The translations under genes were made by a program, and so were the position numbers. Below are positions 1 to 8,387 of a stretch of DNA of 64,000 nt, piece by piece. This stretch comes from Nocardia donostiensis (GTDB lineage: Bacteria > Actinomycetota > Actinomycetes > Mycobacteriales > Mycobacteriaceae): positions 36,062 to 100,061 of the forward strand of contig NZ_MUKP01000020.1 in NCBI RefSeq assembly GCF_002081715.1, in the 5' to 3' direction. Every line of letters starts with the position of its first letter. The stretch's first letter is position 1. Under the pieces are notes generated by a model. The model was not told the DNA's origin, ran no database searches, and saw only the letters and a program-made list of their open reading frames with translations.

Positions 1-18
1 ATCGGTGACGTCGTTCAT
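1..18 (-). CDS. 5' end of a gene running off the left edge
   Basis: On the minus strand an ATG at 18-16 opens a frame (MNDVTD) that leaves the window after six codons. It is preceded by a good Shine-Dalgarno (GAGGAG, about 7 nt upstream of the ATG), so a real start is likely. Nothing can be said about the product. It would be transcribed away from the AraC gene, which lies upstream of it on the same strand. Confidence 0.4.
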
Positions 19-164
19 GTCTTCTCCTCGACCACGGTCATTGCGTTATCCGTCATCGCGCCGACCGGCGCACTTCCGGATAGAACTGTCAGCATCGCCA
101 GCGCACCGACGGGTGTCTTGGAGAAATGTTCCGCTGTGGTCGGCGTCACGAGCGCCGGCCCGAG

Positions 165-1013
165 TCACATCTTGGGTGTCTGCTCCGGGGCAGCCCACGC
201 GACGTCGTCGACCGCGAGCCACGGCGCGACCGCAACGGCGGTGGGCGTCACCCCGGCAAAGGTCATGACGTCCCGATGGAGGTGGGACTGGTCGGCATAG
301 CCGCTCTCCGCCGCCACTACGGCGGCGCTGTGACCTGCGGCGAGACGGTGTACCGCATAGTCGAACCGGACTAGCTGGGCGGCGCGTTTAGGGGTGAGAC
401 CGACCTGGGATCGGAACCGGGACCACAGCCGCTTACGGCTCCAGCCGACCTCGGTCGCCAGCTGCTCGACCCGAACTCGTCCCCGGCTGGTCACCATCTG
501 CCCCCAGATGAAGGCGACCTCCGGGTCGACCATCCGGCCCATCTCCTGTCGTCGAGTGAGCGCGGTCTCCGCGATCGCGAACCGTTCATCCCACGACCGG
601 GCAGCGTGCAGTTGCTCCTGGGTCCGCACGGCATCGCGCCCCCACAGCTCTTCGAGAGTGACCACCGCCCCGCCCAACTCCGAAGGGTCGCCCAGCACCG
701 CGTGTGCGACTACCGGCGACAGCCGTACCTGCAGGCAGTCGATATTGCGCCCGCGTCCACGAAGGCTGTGGGGCATGAGGCCGACAGCTGTGCAGCTGCG
801 CATCCGCTGACTACTGGCGTCACCCATGAGCAGTCCGTCGCCGAAGTCGATGAACACTGTGAGTGCCGGATACGGAATCACTTGGATGTCGACGAGGCCC
901 TTCGTCCGGCCGCGGAACCCGGCCATGCTGACCCCCGCCATACGGCCCGACCGGGACGGGAGCGCGATGTCCCACATAGCCGCAGCGTCAGGAACCGGCT
1001 CGACAGTTCGCAT
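165..1013 (-). CDS. AraC family transcriptional regulator
   Basis: 282-residue protein with an AraC layout: an N-terminal ~150-residue sensor region and a C-terminal double helix-turn-helix in the last ~110 residues (VRVEQLATEVGWSRKRLWSRF, then the second helix pair around AAVVAAESGYADQSHLHRDV, ending in GVTPTAV). The pattern 'W/YADQSHLxRDVxxxxGxTP' is diagnostic for the family. It is transcribed divergently from the thiolase operon 550 bp away, so it may regulate that operon, itself, or the gene leaving the left edge. The effector is unknown. The ATG at 1013 is the only strong start. Confidence 0.9.
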   Translation of the reverse strand: MRTVEPVPDAAAMWDIALPSRSGRMAGVSMAGFRGRTKGLVDIQVIPYPALTVFIDFGDGLLMGDASSQRMRSCTAVGLMPHSLRGRGRNIDCLQVRLSPVVAHAVLGDPSELGGAVVTLEELWGRDAVRTQEQLHAARSWDERFAIAETALTRRQEMGRMVDPEVAFIWGQMVTSRGRVRVEQLATEVGWSRKRLWSRFRSQVGLTPKRAAQLVRFDYAVHRLAAGHSAAVVAAESGYADQSHLHRDVMTFAGVTPTAVAVAPWLAVDDVAWAAPEQTPKM

Positions 1014-1483
1014 GCCGCCATGTTACGAACCGCTCGAGCGCCTTCGATGAAATCGCCTTCCCGTTGCCGGTGCGAGTGCGCTGTTCGACAGTCTCGCCAT
1101 CCGGCCACCCAACCTCCCGCACCACTGCGACTGTCGACATCACCTTCATCAAGCCCTCGGCCTGCTGGCCGGTCGAGGACTCGACGGCGTCGGCCACACC
1201 GGCGATCCCGCAGCCAGGTCTTCCGTACCGCCATGACCACTGGCCAAGAACGAAACGTCTCAGTGCCCTGCCGAAGTTAAATGAGACGGTAGTCCCGGAA
1301 AGTGGGGTGCGAGGGGCTGGATTCTGCACCGGGCCGGCAGGAGGCTCGATGGCGGTCGCAAGTGCGTAACCTCCTCGCGTTCTGCCTTGTTGGCCTGGCA
1401 TCACGATGAGCGAGGTAGCTGTGCGGTTTCCCGGCGTGGTCGCTGCTCTGGTTCTATCCGGATCAGCCGTCGGTATTGATATG
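1014..1483. other. Non-coding stretch between AraC gene and thiolase operon
   Basis: About 470 bp without a convincing gene. Several frames are open on both strands, but none gives a recognisable protein or a good ribosome binding site, which is usual for open frames in GC-rich DNA. It presumably carries the AraC promoter; the operon promoter lies at its right end. Confidence 0.5.
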
Positions 1484-1522
1484 GACGTCGTGTCCAACAT
1501 ATATTTAGAGTGACACGGCGTC
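1484..1522. promoter_or_regulatory. Inverted-repeat operator/promoter of the thiolase operon
   Basis: Two 11-bp arms, GACGTCGTGTC (1484-1494) and GACACGGCGTC (1512-1522), are inverted copies with one mismatch, separated by 17 bp. The spacer holds an AT-rich core (ACATATATTTAG) unlike the GC-rich surroundings. The site lies 44 bp upstream of the thiolase ATG, a normal place for a repressor or activator site. Likely binders are the AraC product (165-1013) or the TetR product (7460-8179); the sequence does not say which. Confidence 0.55.
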
Positions 1523-1565
1523 TCAGATACCTGGGCGCCGCAGAGCGGCACATGGGAGTGCGTAT

Positions 1566-2756
1566 ATGACACAGAAGGTGTTCGTCATCGGCGTCGGCAT
1601 GACCAAGTTCGAGAAGCCGGGCGAGCTGGAATGGGACTACCCCGACATGGCTCGCGAGGCGGGGACCAAAGCGCTCGAGGACGCCGGCGTGGGATACGAC
1701 CAGGTCGAACAGGCCTATGTCGGGTATGTGTACGGCGAGTCCACCTCGGGGCAGCGCGCGGTCTACGAGCTGGGCCTGACCGGTATCCCGGTGGTCAACG
1801 TCAACAACAACTGTTCCACCGGTTCCACCGCGCTGTTCCTTGCGGCGCAGGCGATTCGCGGCGGGCTGGCCGAGTGCACGCTGGCGCTGGGCTTCGAGAA
1901 GATGCAGAAGGGTTCGCTGGGCTCGACCTACGACGACCGGGAACAGCCGATGATGCGGCATCTGCTGGCGCTCGCCGAACTCCAGGAGTTCGCGATGCCG
2001 CCCGCGCCGTATATGTTCGGTGCCGCGGGCAAAGAGCATATGGAGCGCTACGGCACCACCGTCGAGCAGTTCGCCCAGATCGGTGTGAAGAACCACCGGC
2101 ACTCGGTGAACAACCCGTATGCGCAGTTCCAGAAGGAATACAGCCTAGAGGAAGTGCTGGCGGCCAAGCAGATCTACGGTCCGCTGACCAAGCTGCAGTG
2201 CTCGCCGACCTCCGATGGCTCCGGTGCGGTCGTCCTGGCGAGCGAGGCGTTCGTCGACCGGCACAACCTGTCCGAGCAGGCGGTCGAGATGGTCGGGCAG
2301 GCCATGGTCACTGATATGGCGTCCACCTTCGACACCCAGAGCGCGATCAACCTGGTCGGCGCCGATATGACGCGCACCGCGGCGTTGCAGGTCTACGAGC
2401 AGGCCGGGATCGGACCCGAGGACATCGACGTCATCGAGTTGCACGACTGCTTCTCGACCAACGAGCTGCTGACCTATGAAGCGCTCGGCCTGTGCGCGCC
2501 GGGTGAAGGCGGCCGCCTCGTCGACGACAACGCCACCACCTACGGCGGCAGGTGGGTCGTCAACCCCTCCGGCGGCCTGATCTCCAAGGGCCATCCGCTC
2601 GGCGCCACCGGGCTGGCCCAGTGCAGCGAACTCACCTGGCAGCTGCGTGGCACCGCCGATGCTCGTCAGGTCGACGGTGCGTGCATCGCCCTGCAACACA
2701 ACATCGGCCTCGGCGGCGCGGTCGTAGTAACTGCCTACCGCCCTGCCGCGCGCTGA
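1566..2756 (+). CDS. Thiolase-like lipid-transfer protein (SCP2-thiolase type acetyl-CoA acyltransferase)
   Basis: 396 residues with a thiolase fold. It is of the SCP-x/lipid-transfer class found in actinobacterial fatty-acid, sterol and branched-chain degradation, which cleaves or retro-aldol-cleaves acyl-CoA side chains. Visible features are the nucleophile region [11 protein letters not shown] with Cys83, the HDCFS motif with His293, and the C-terminal [14 protein letters not shown] with His343. The usual second thiolase cysteine near the C-terminus (CxG) is not evident, as is typical of this subclass. First gene of a five-gene operon (1566-7238) with SRPBCC, hydratase, SDR and acyl-CoA dehydrogenase genes, that is, a near-complete beta-oxidation cycle. 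The start is an ATG downstream of the operator. Confidence 0.88.
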   Translation: MTQKVFVIGVGMTKFEKPGELEWDYPDMAREAGTKALEDAGVGYDQVEQAYVGYVYGESTSGQRAVYELGLTGIPVVNVNNNCSTGSTALFLAAQAIRGGLAECTLALGFEKMQKGSLGSTYDDREQPMMRHLLALAELQEFAMPPAPYMFGAAGKEHMERYGTTVEQFAQIGVKNHRHSVNNPYAQFQKEYSLEEVLAAKQIYGPLTKLQCSPTSDGSGAVVLASEAFVDRHNLSEQAVEMVGQAMVTDMASTFDTQSAINLVGADMTRTAALQVYEQAGIGPEDIDVIELHDCFSTNELLTYEALGLCAPGEGGRLVDDNATTYGGRWVVNPSGGLISKGHPLGATGLAQCSELTWQLRGTADARQVDGACIALQHNIGLGGAVVVTAYRPAAR

Positions 2757-2800
2757 CCATTCCCTCACGAACTTCGCTCAACCCGCACAAGGAGTAACCC

Positions 2801-3241
2801 ATGGCATCCGTGTCCGTTTCCACCGATCTCCCCGTCACCCCTGAACAGGTGTGGGCGCGCCTGAGCGATCTGGCGAACTGGGAGGAATGGCTGACCATCC
2901 ACCAGGGCTGGCGCAGCGAGCTGCCCGCCGAACTCACTGCAGGCTCCCGCTTCATCGAGGTCGTGTCGGTGATGAACATGGCCAACAAGATCGAGTGGAC
3001 CGTCGCCGAGGTCGACCCGAACAAGTACCTGCGCATCACCGGCACCGGAATGGCCGGTGTCACCGTGGAATTCGCGCTGAAGGTGGAGCCGACCGACACC
3101 GGTGCCTCGGCCGTTTTCGATGCCAGCTTCACGGGCACGATGATCGTCGGCCCCATCGGCAAGGCCGTAGCCAAGAACGCCGAGGCCGACCTGAAGGCCT
3201 CGATGGCCAAGTTCACCGAGCTGGTCGGTTCGGCGGCGTGA
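2801..3241 (+). CDS. SRPBCC family protein (polyketide cyclase/START-like)
   Basis: 146 residues beginning with the family opening 'VSVSTDLPVTPEQVWARLSDLANWEEWLT' (only part quoted: TPEQVWARLSDL), followed by a helix-grip beta-sheet pattern and a C-terminal long helix. SRPBCC proteins bind hydrophobic ligands. In acyl-CoA/steroid operons like this one they probably carry or sequester an intermediate; no catalytic role can be read from sequence. AAGGAG precedes the ATG. Its TGA overlaps the GTG of the next gene (GTGA), indicating translational coupling. Confidence 0.85.
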   Translation: MASVSVSTDLPVTPEQVWARLSDLANWEEWLTIHQGWRSELPAELTAGSRFIEVVSVMNMANKIEWTVAEVDPNKYLRITGTGMAGVTVEFALKVEPTDTGASAVFDASFTGTMIVGPIGKAVAKNAEADLKASMAKFTELVGSAA

Positions 3242-4122
3242 GCACCTCGGAATCGGTCGGAGTCGTCTTCGACGGCTCCGGCCTTGGGCAGTGGACCGAC
3301 GAGGAGCGGTTCGAGGTGACCGCCGAACGGATCGCCGAATACGCTGCGGCGACCAATGATCCGATCGCCGCGCACCGCGGTGGTGAGGTCGCGCCGCCGG
3401 TGTTCGCGGTGGTGCCGGTGTTCACCTCGATGGCGCCCGCGGCGCTGTCGGTGGCGCCGGTGGAACTGCTGATGAAACTGGTCCACGGTGAGCAGGACTT
3501 CCGGTTCCACCGGCCGATCCGGCCAGGGGACGAGCTGGTCGTGCGGGCCAAGCCGATCGGCTACCAGGGCAGGCCGAACGGTTCCACCGTTGTTGTCTAT
3601 GCCGAAACCCGCGACGCCGCCGGTGCTCTCGTCAACGAGCAGTGGCTGACCGCGTTCTTCCGTAAGGTCGACGCAGGCCCGGGTGAGGGGGAGCAGGCGC
3701 CCGGGCACCGGATCACCGACGCCGACCGGGCGAGCGAGCCGGTCGCGACGGTCACCGCCCATATCGACGACGACCAGACGTTCCGCTACTCCCCGGCTTC
3801 GGGCGATCCGATGCCGATCCACCTGGACGACGAGATCGCCCGCATGGCGGGGCTGCCCGGCATCATCAACCATGGTTTGTGCACCATGGCGTTCACCTCC
3901 TGGGCCGCGCTGACCGAACTCGCCGACGGCGATACCGCGCGGTTGCGGCGGCTGGCGGTGCGCTTCGCCAAGCCGGTACTGCCGGGCCGGGACATCACCA
4001 CCACCCTGTGGCGCACCGACACCACTGAACCCGGCGTGTCCGTCTATGCCTTCGAGGCCGAGGCCGAGGCCGACGGCGAGATCGCGATCACCGACGGCCG
4101 CGCCGAGATCACCACCGCCTGA
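3238..4122 (+). CDS. MaoC/FAS1-type dehydratase (double hot-dog enoyl-CoA hydratase)
   Basis: 294 residues. The N-terminal half resembles the FAS1-like dehydratase hot-dog (AEYAAATNDPIAAH). The C-terminal half is a MaoC-type hydratase with the hydratase-2 region around SGDPMPIHLDDEIARMAG and GIINHGLCTMAF, carrying the expected Asp/His pair. It should hydrate a trans-2-enoyl-CoA to a (3R)-hydroxyacyl-CoA. GTG at 3238 was chosen because it overlaps the preceding stop and begins just at the conserved region; the same frame is open upstream but would overlap the SRPBCC gene entirely. The following SDR is the natural 3-hydroxyacyl-CoA dehydrogenase partner, as in HSD17B4-like modules. Confidence 0.85.
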   Translation: MSTSESVGVVFDGSGLGQWTDEERFEVTAERIAEYAAATNDPIAAHRGGEVAPPVFAVVPVFTSMAPAALSVAPVELLMKLVHGEQDFRFHRPIRPGDELVVRAKPIGYQGRPNGSTVVVYAETRDAAGALVNEQWLTAFFRKVDAGPGEGEQAPGHRITDADRASEPVATVTAHIDDDQTFRYSPASGDPMPIHLDDEIARMAGLPGIINHGLCTMAFTSWAALTELADGDTARLRRLAVRFAKPVLPGRDITTTLWRTDTTEPGVSVYAFEAEAEADGEIAITDGRAEITTA

Positions 4123-4146
4123 ACGACATCACGAGGAGCATCGAAT

Positions 4147-5025
4147 ATGGGAAAGCTTGACGGTCGCGTCGCAGTCGTCACCGGTGCGGGCCGGGGCATC
4201 GGTCGCGAGCACGCACTGCTGTTCGCCCGCGAGGGCGCCAAAGTGGTCGTCAACGACCTCGGCGGCAACAACGACGGGACCGGCACCGATGCCGGTCCGG
4301 CCCAGCAGGTGGTCGACGAGATCCGCGCCCTGGGCGGCGAAGCGGTCGCCAACACCGAGAACATCGCCACCTGGGACGGCGCCCAACGCCTGATCGAACA
4401 GGCCGTCAGTGAGTTCGGCACGCTGGACGTGCTGGTGAACAACGCAGGCATCCTGCGTGACGCCTTCATCGCCGGTATGGACGAATCCCAGTGGGACGCC
4501 GTCATCGCCGTGCACCTCAAGGGGCACGCCGCTTGCCTGCACCACGCCGCCGCGTACTGGAAGGCGCAGTCCAAGGCGGGCAAGCCGGTGAATGCGGCCG
4601 TGATCAACACCGCTTCTGCCTCGGGCACCTTCATGCCCAATGCGGGCCAGGCCAACTACGGTGCCGCAAAGGCCGGTATCGCCGCGCTGACCCAGGTAGC
4701 CGCTGACGAACTCGATCGCTACGGTGTGCGGGTCAATGCGATCGCGCCGATCGCCCGGACCCGGCTCACGCTGGCGACCCCCGGCATGGGCGCGCTGTTC
4801 GCCGCCGAGGTGCCCGAGGGCGAGTTCGATGCGTTCGACCCGGCCAATATCTCGCCTCTGGTGACCCATCTCGCCGAGGCCGGTTGCACGCTGACCGGCA
4901 AAGTGTTCGCGGTGCAGGGTGGTGCGATCACCGAACTCGAGGGCTGGCACGGTGTGCGGACTGTCGAGACCGACGGCCCGTGGACCATCGACGGCGTTGC
5001 CGCCCAGCTGAAGGAGGTGAACTAG
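4147..5025 (+). CDS. SDR family 3-hydroxyacyl-CoA dehydrogenase (HSD17B4/FOX2-like)
   Basis: 292 residues. It has the NAD(P) motif VTGAGRGIGREHA near the N-terminus, the VVNDLGG segment characteristic of peroxisomal multifunctional enzyme type 2-like SDRs, NNAGILRD, and the catalytic Ser and YGAAKAG Tyr-Lys. These enzymes oxidise (3R)-hydroxyacyl-CoA to 3-ketoacyl-CoA, which fits between the MaoC hydratase and the thiolase in the same operon. A GAGGAG Shine-Dalgarno precedes the ATG. The C-terminal extension of about 40 residues beyond the Rossmann core is normal for this group. Confidence 0.9.
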   Translation: MGKLDGRVAVVTGAGRGIGREHALLFAREGAKVVVNDLGGNNDGTGTDAGPAQQVVDEIRALGGEAVANTENIATWDGAQRLIEQAVSEFGTLDVLVNNAGILRDAFIAGMDESQWDAVIAVHLKGHAACLHHAAAYWKAQSKAGKPVNAAVINTASASGTFMPNAGQANYGAAKAGIAALTQVAADELDRYGVRVNAIAPIARTRLTLATPGMGALFAAEVPEGEFDAFDPANISPLVTHLAEAGCTLTGKVFAVQGGAITELEGWHGVRTVETDGPWTIDGVAAQLKEVN

Positions 5026-5027
5026 CC

Positions 5028-7238
5028 GTGGCACGCACCGGCTATGAGCTCGGCCTCGGTGTCAGCGAGGATCATCTGGCCCTCGCCGATGCGGTCCGCG
5101 GGTTCGTCGAGCGAACCATAACTTCCGATATCGTCCGCGCCGCAGTGGAAACCACCACTGCGGGCAAACCGGTGCCGTACTGGGACGCTCTGGTCGGTCA
5201 GGATCTGCTCGGCCTGCACATCGCCGAAGAACACGGCGGTCAAGGTGCGGGCCTGATGACGCTGGCGGTTGCTCTGGAACCGCTCGGCCGTGGGCTGCAC
5301 ACCGGGCCGTTCGTGCCGACCGTCCTGGCGAGCGCGGTGCTCGGCGCGGCGGGCGGCCCGTTCGCCCGGGCGCAGCTGCCCGGTCTGGCCGACGGGTCGC
5401 GCACCGGTGCGGTAGCGCTGCAATCGAACCTGACCGGTGTGCTACGGGACGGGTTGCTCGTCGTCGACGGCACCGCCGACGGGGTGCTCGGGGCGGTGTC
5501 GGCGGATGTGCTCATCGCACCCGTCGTCGTCGACGGTGCGCAGCGGTGGGTCGCGTTCGACAATGCCGATATCACCGCGACCGAGCAGGACGGTATCGAT
5601 GTGCTGCGCGGTTCGGCGCGGCTGCGGGCCGATGCGGTCGAGGTGGCGCCGGATCGGGTGCTCGAGGTGAGTGCGGCGCGGGTGCGGTCGGCCGCGGCGG
5701 TGGTGCTGGGCGCGGAGGCGGTGGGCGTGATGTCGTGGTGTGTGTCCACCGCCGCCGAATACGCCAAGACCCGAGTGCAATTCGGGCGTCCGATCGGTCA
5801 GTTCCAGGGCGTGAAACACAAGTGCGCCTATATGGGTATCGCGTTGGAGAAGGCGCGCGCGGTGCTGTGGGATGCCGCAGGCGCGCTCGATCGTGACGAC
5901 GACACCGCCGACTATGCGGCGGCGATCGCCGCGCTGATCGTGCCCGATGTGGCGGTGCAGGTCGCGCAGGACTGCATCCAGGTGCACGGCGGTATCGGCT
6001 TCACCTGGGAGCACGACGCGCACCTGTACTACCGGCGCGCCTTGGCGTTGCGCGGTCTGCTCGGGCCGCGCGACGAGCGGGCCGATGCGGTCGCCGAGTA
6101 CGCGCTGTCGGGGCTGAGTCTGCCCAGCGAGCTCGAGTTGCCCGCTGAGGCCGAGCAGATCCGGGCCGCGGTGCGCGCCGAGTTGGCCGAGATAGCGAAG
6201 CTCGGTGAGGACGATCAGCTCGTCGCGCTCGGTGACGGCGGCTGGAACCTGCCGCACCTGCCCCGTCCCTACGGCCGGTCGGCCTCGCCGCTGGAGCAGG
6301 TCGTGATCGCCCAGGAGATCAAGGCTTCCGGTATCCCGATGCCGCAGTTGCTGATGGGAACCTGGGCGGTGGCTGCGATCGTCGGACACGGTGACGAAAG
6401 GCAGAAGCAGGAACTGGTGGTGCCGACGCTGCGCGGTGAAGTCGTGTGGTGCCAGCTGTTCAGCGAACCGGGCGCCGGCTCGGACCTGGCGAGCCTGACC
6501 ACCAAAGCCACCAAGGTCGAGGGCGGTTGGCGGGTCAGCGGTCAGAAGATATGGACCACGGTCGCGCAGTTCGCCGAATGGGCGATGCTGATCGCTCGCA
6601 CCAGCCCGGACAAGCCCAAGCACGAGGGCATCACGTATTTCGTGCTCGATATGTCCAGTCCGGGTATCACCGTGCGCCCGCTTCGGGAGATGACCGGATC
6701 CGCGCTGTTCAACGAGGTTTTCCTCGACGATGTTTTCATTCCGGACGAGAACGTTGTCGGCGCGGTGGACGACGGATGGCATGTCGCCCGCACGACGCTG
6801 GCCGGTGAACGGGTGGCGTTGAGCCAGAAGATGGAGGCCTACGCCACCGACGCCGACCTGCTGCGTTTCGCTATCGGCCGACAGCTGTCGCCGGTCGCCC
6901 GCTACCAGGTAGGCGAGCTCATCGCCGAAAGCCGGGCGGTGGACGTGATCGGTGCGCGGGTGGTGCTCAAACAGCTGTCTGGTATCGACGTCTCCACCAC
7001 CTCCAGTGTCGGCAAGCTGCTGGGTATGGCGCTGGGGCAGGCGATTTCGGAGTTCGTCGTCGCCCAGCTCGGCATCGCCGGTGTGGTCTCGGTGCCGGGG
7101 GAGCGCAGCAATCACGCGATGGAGCAGCTCATCGCGGGCCGCGCCACCACCATCTACGGTGGCACGACCGAGGTGCAGCTCAATGTCATCGGTGAGCGGA
7201 TGCTGGGCTTGCCCCGGGACGCGACGGTGAACGGGTGA
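5028..7238 (+). CDS. Fused tandem acyl-CoA dehydrogenase
   Basis: 736 residues from GTG 5028, which follows AAGGAGGTGA in the 3' end of the SDR gene. It contains two acyl-CoA dehydrogenase units in one chain. The N-terminal unit (about residues 1-360) ends with CIQVHGGIGFTWEHDAHLYYRRA. The C-terminal unit (about 370-736) has FSEPGAGSDLASLTT, WTTVAQFAEWAM and the FAD-binding end GRATTIYGGTTEVQLNVIGER. Actinobacterial ACADs of cholesterol and related catabolism work as alpha2beta2 heterotetramers of two such chains; here both subunits appear joined. It probably provides the 2,3-desaturation step of the operon. The substrate is unknown. Confidence 0.88.
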   Translation: MARTGYELGLGVSEDHLALADAVRGFVERTITSDIVRAAVETTTAGKPVPYWDALVGQDLLGLHIAEEHGGQGAGLMTLAVALEPLGRGLHTGPFVPTVLASAVLGAAGGPFARAQLPGLADGSRTGAVALQSNLTGVLRDGLLVVDGTADGVLGAVSADVLIAPVVVDGAQRWVAFDNADITATEQDGIDVLRGSARLRADAVEVAPDRVLEVSAARVRSAAAVVLGAEAVGVMSWCVSTAAEYAKTRVQFGRPIGQFQGVKHKCAYMGIALEKARAVLWDAAGALDRDDDTADYAAAIAALIVPDVAVQVAQDCIQVHGGIGFTWEHDAHLYYRRALALRGLLGPRDERADAVAEYALSGLSLPSELELPAEAEQIRAAVRAELAEIAKLGEDDQLVALGDGGWNLPHLPRPYGRSASPLEQVVIAQEIKASGIPMPQLLMGTWAVAAIVGHGDERQKQELVVPTLRGEVVWCQLFSEPGAGSDLASLTTKATKVEGGWRVSGQKIWTTVAQFAEWAMLIARTSPDKPKHEGITYFVLDMSSPGITVRPLREMTGSALFNEVFLDDVFIPDENVVGAVDDGWHVARTTLAGERVALSQKMEAYATDADLLRFAIGRQLSPVARYQVGELIAESRAVDVIGARVVLKQLSGIDVSTTSSVGKLLGMALGQAISEFVVAQLGIAGVVSVPGERSNHAMEQLIAGRATTIYGGTTEVQLNVIGERMLGLPRDATVNG

Positions 7239-7243
7239 ACACT

Positions 7244-7261
7244 CCCGCCCTTCGGGGCGGG
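7244..7261 (+). terminator. Hairpin after the beta-oxidation operon
   Basis: A perfect 7-bp GC stem (CCCGCCC / GGGCGGG) closed by a TTCG tetraloop begins 6 bp after the ACAD stop codon. There is no T-tract, as is common in actinobacteria, so termination is inferred from position and stability. The remaining 198 bp up to the TetR gene hold no visible gene. Confidence 0.6.
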
Positions 7262-7459
7262 CGGCGCCGAGGCCATCCGGGTCGTCCGTGTGGGCGACCC
7301 GGCCGGTCTGCTCACCTCTTCTGGGGGCTCGACCGGGGCCGTCGTTCGATCACGGTAGCCCGCAGTGAGCGTTCGTGTCTGTGGTTCCGGTTCTGAACAC
7401 GCTGATCAGACGAGAGGGCTCGAAGTGGCGGACGCGGGGTGGACTAAAGTCCGTAACCG

Positions 7460-8179
7460 ATGTCGAACAGGAACAATATGACTCCAGCGCGTACGGATGG
7501 TCGTGCCCGTCGCTGGGATCGACATCGCGCCGATCGCCGTGAGCGGATCCTCACGGCCGCGCTCGAAGCTGTCCAGACTCGTGGATCCGACGTCGGGGTG
7601 CAGGAGATAGCCGATCTTGCGCAGGTGCCGCGGTCGGTGTTGTACCGCCTGTTCAAGGACCGCCAGGACCTGGACGAACAGCTCCGTGCGCGCATACTCG
7701 ACGATTTGATGGCCGACCTGGCTCCCACCCTCGATCCCGAGGGAACGGTGGCGGAGGCGATCGCGCGGGCCGTGAACGCCTATGTCGGTTGGATCGCGGC
7801 CAACCCGCGTCTGCACCATTTTCTCGGTGCCGGGTCCGCTCGCCAGTCGTCTCCGAACTCGCAGCTCGTCTCGGGAACCAAGATCGCCATCGCGGCTCGG
7901 GTCAGAGACGTTTTCGAGAACATCTTGCAGGCACAATCCGCACCGGTGCAGCTCGCCGAACCCCTGGCGTTCGGGCTCATCGGTTTCGTCGATGGCAGTG
8001 TCAACCGCTGGTTGAGTAGATCGATGCAGCCGTTGGATGCCGCAGAGTTGTCGTCGTATCTGCAGGAAGTGATCTGGGCGGTCATCGATAGCAGCCTCCG
8101 CAACGCTGGAGTGATGCTCAACCCGATGACGCCTATCTCCAGTGTGCTGACCAGCGAGTCGGTGGACCGGCTCGGCTGA
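7460..8179 (+). CDS. TetR family transcriptional regulator
   Basis: 239 residues. The N-terminal helix-turn-helix runs from about residue 24 to 70 (RRERILTAALEAVQ, then VGVQEIADLAQVPRSVLYRLFKDR), and the C-terminal all-helical ligand domain is typical of TetR. It sits between two lipid-type operons; two inverted repeats (1484-1522 and 8342-8367) are candidate targets. The start could be ATG 7460 or ATG 7478; both precede the HTH. The ligand cannot be predicted, but acyl-CoA or a steroid-like molecule fits the neighbours. Confidence 0.88.
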   Translation: MSNRNNMTPARTDGRARRWDRHRADRRERILTAALEAVQTRGSDVGVQEIADLAQVPRSVLYRLFKDRQDLDEQLRARILDDLMADLAPTLDPEGTVAEAIARAVNAYVGWIAANPRLHHFLGAGSARQSSPNSQLVSGTKIAIAARVRDVFENILQAQSAPVQLAEPLAFGLIGFVDGSVNRWLSRSMQPLDAAELSSYLQEVIWAVIDSSLRNAGVMLNPMTPISSVLTSESVDRLG

Positions 8180-8341
8180 ATACGCTGACTTCCGGCACGC
8201 GCCCTCCGGCCCGCACCTGGCCAGTCGTAGTCGCCTCGAGATGGTCGGGTCGGCGGGCTGAAGTCCGGCGCTGACACCAGGATGCGACTCCTTTCTGCAG
8301 CGTAAGGGCCCCTGATCCTGTCGCCCCCAAAGCTATCCAGA

Positions 8342-8367
8342 AATGTGCCATTGACAAATGGGACATT
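8342..8367 (+). promoter_or_regulatory. Palindromic operator over a -35 box; promoter of the esterase operon
   Basis: Arms AATGTGCCATT (8342-8352) and AATGGGACATT (8357-8367) are inverted copies with one mismatch and a 4-bp spacer. A consensus -35, TTGACA (8351-8356), lies across the centre. With a 17-18 bp spacing the -10 would fall at about 8374-8380, placing transcription start at or next to the ATG at 8388. No Shine-Dalgarno precedes that ATG, so the message may be leaderless. The regulator would block RNA polymerase directly; TetR (7460-8179) is the obvious candidate. Confidence 0.6.
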
Positions 8368-8387
8368 GCTCATTGATGCTGTGCGGT

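Noticed and set aside
988..1572. 194-codon minus-strand frame between AraC and the thiolase gene
   Set aside because: Covers the operator and both promoters, lacks a ribosome site and has no recognisable motif.
2632..3873. 413-codon minus-strand frame under the SRPBCC/MaoC genes
   Set aside because: Antisense to two well-supported genes; composition (His/Arg/Gly-rich) typical of shadow frames.
5442..7115. 557-codon minus-strand frame under the acyl-CoA dehydrogenase
   Set aside because: Antisense shadow with His/Arg/Gln-rich composition and no family similarity.
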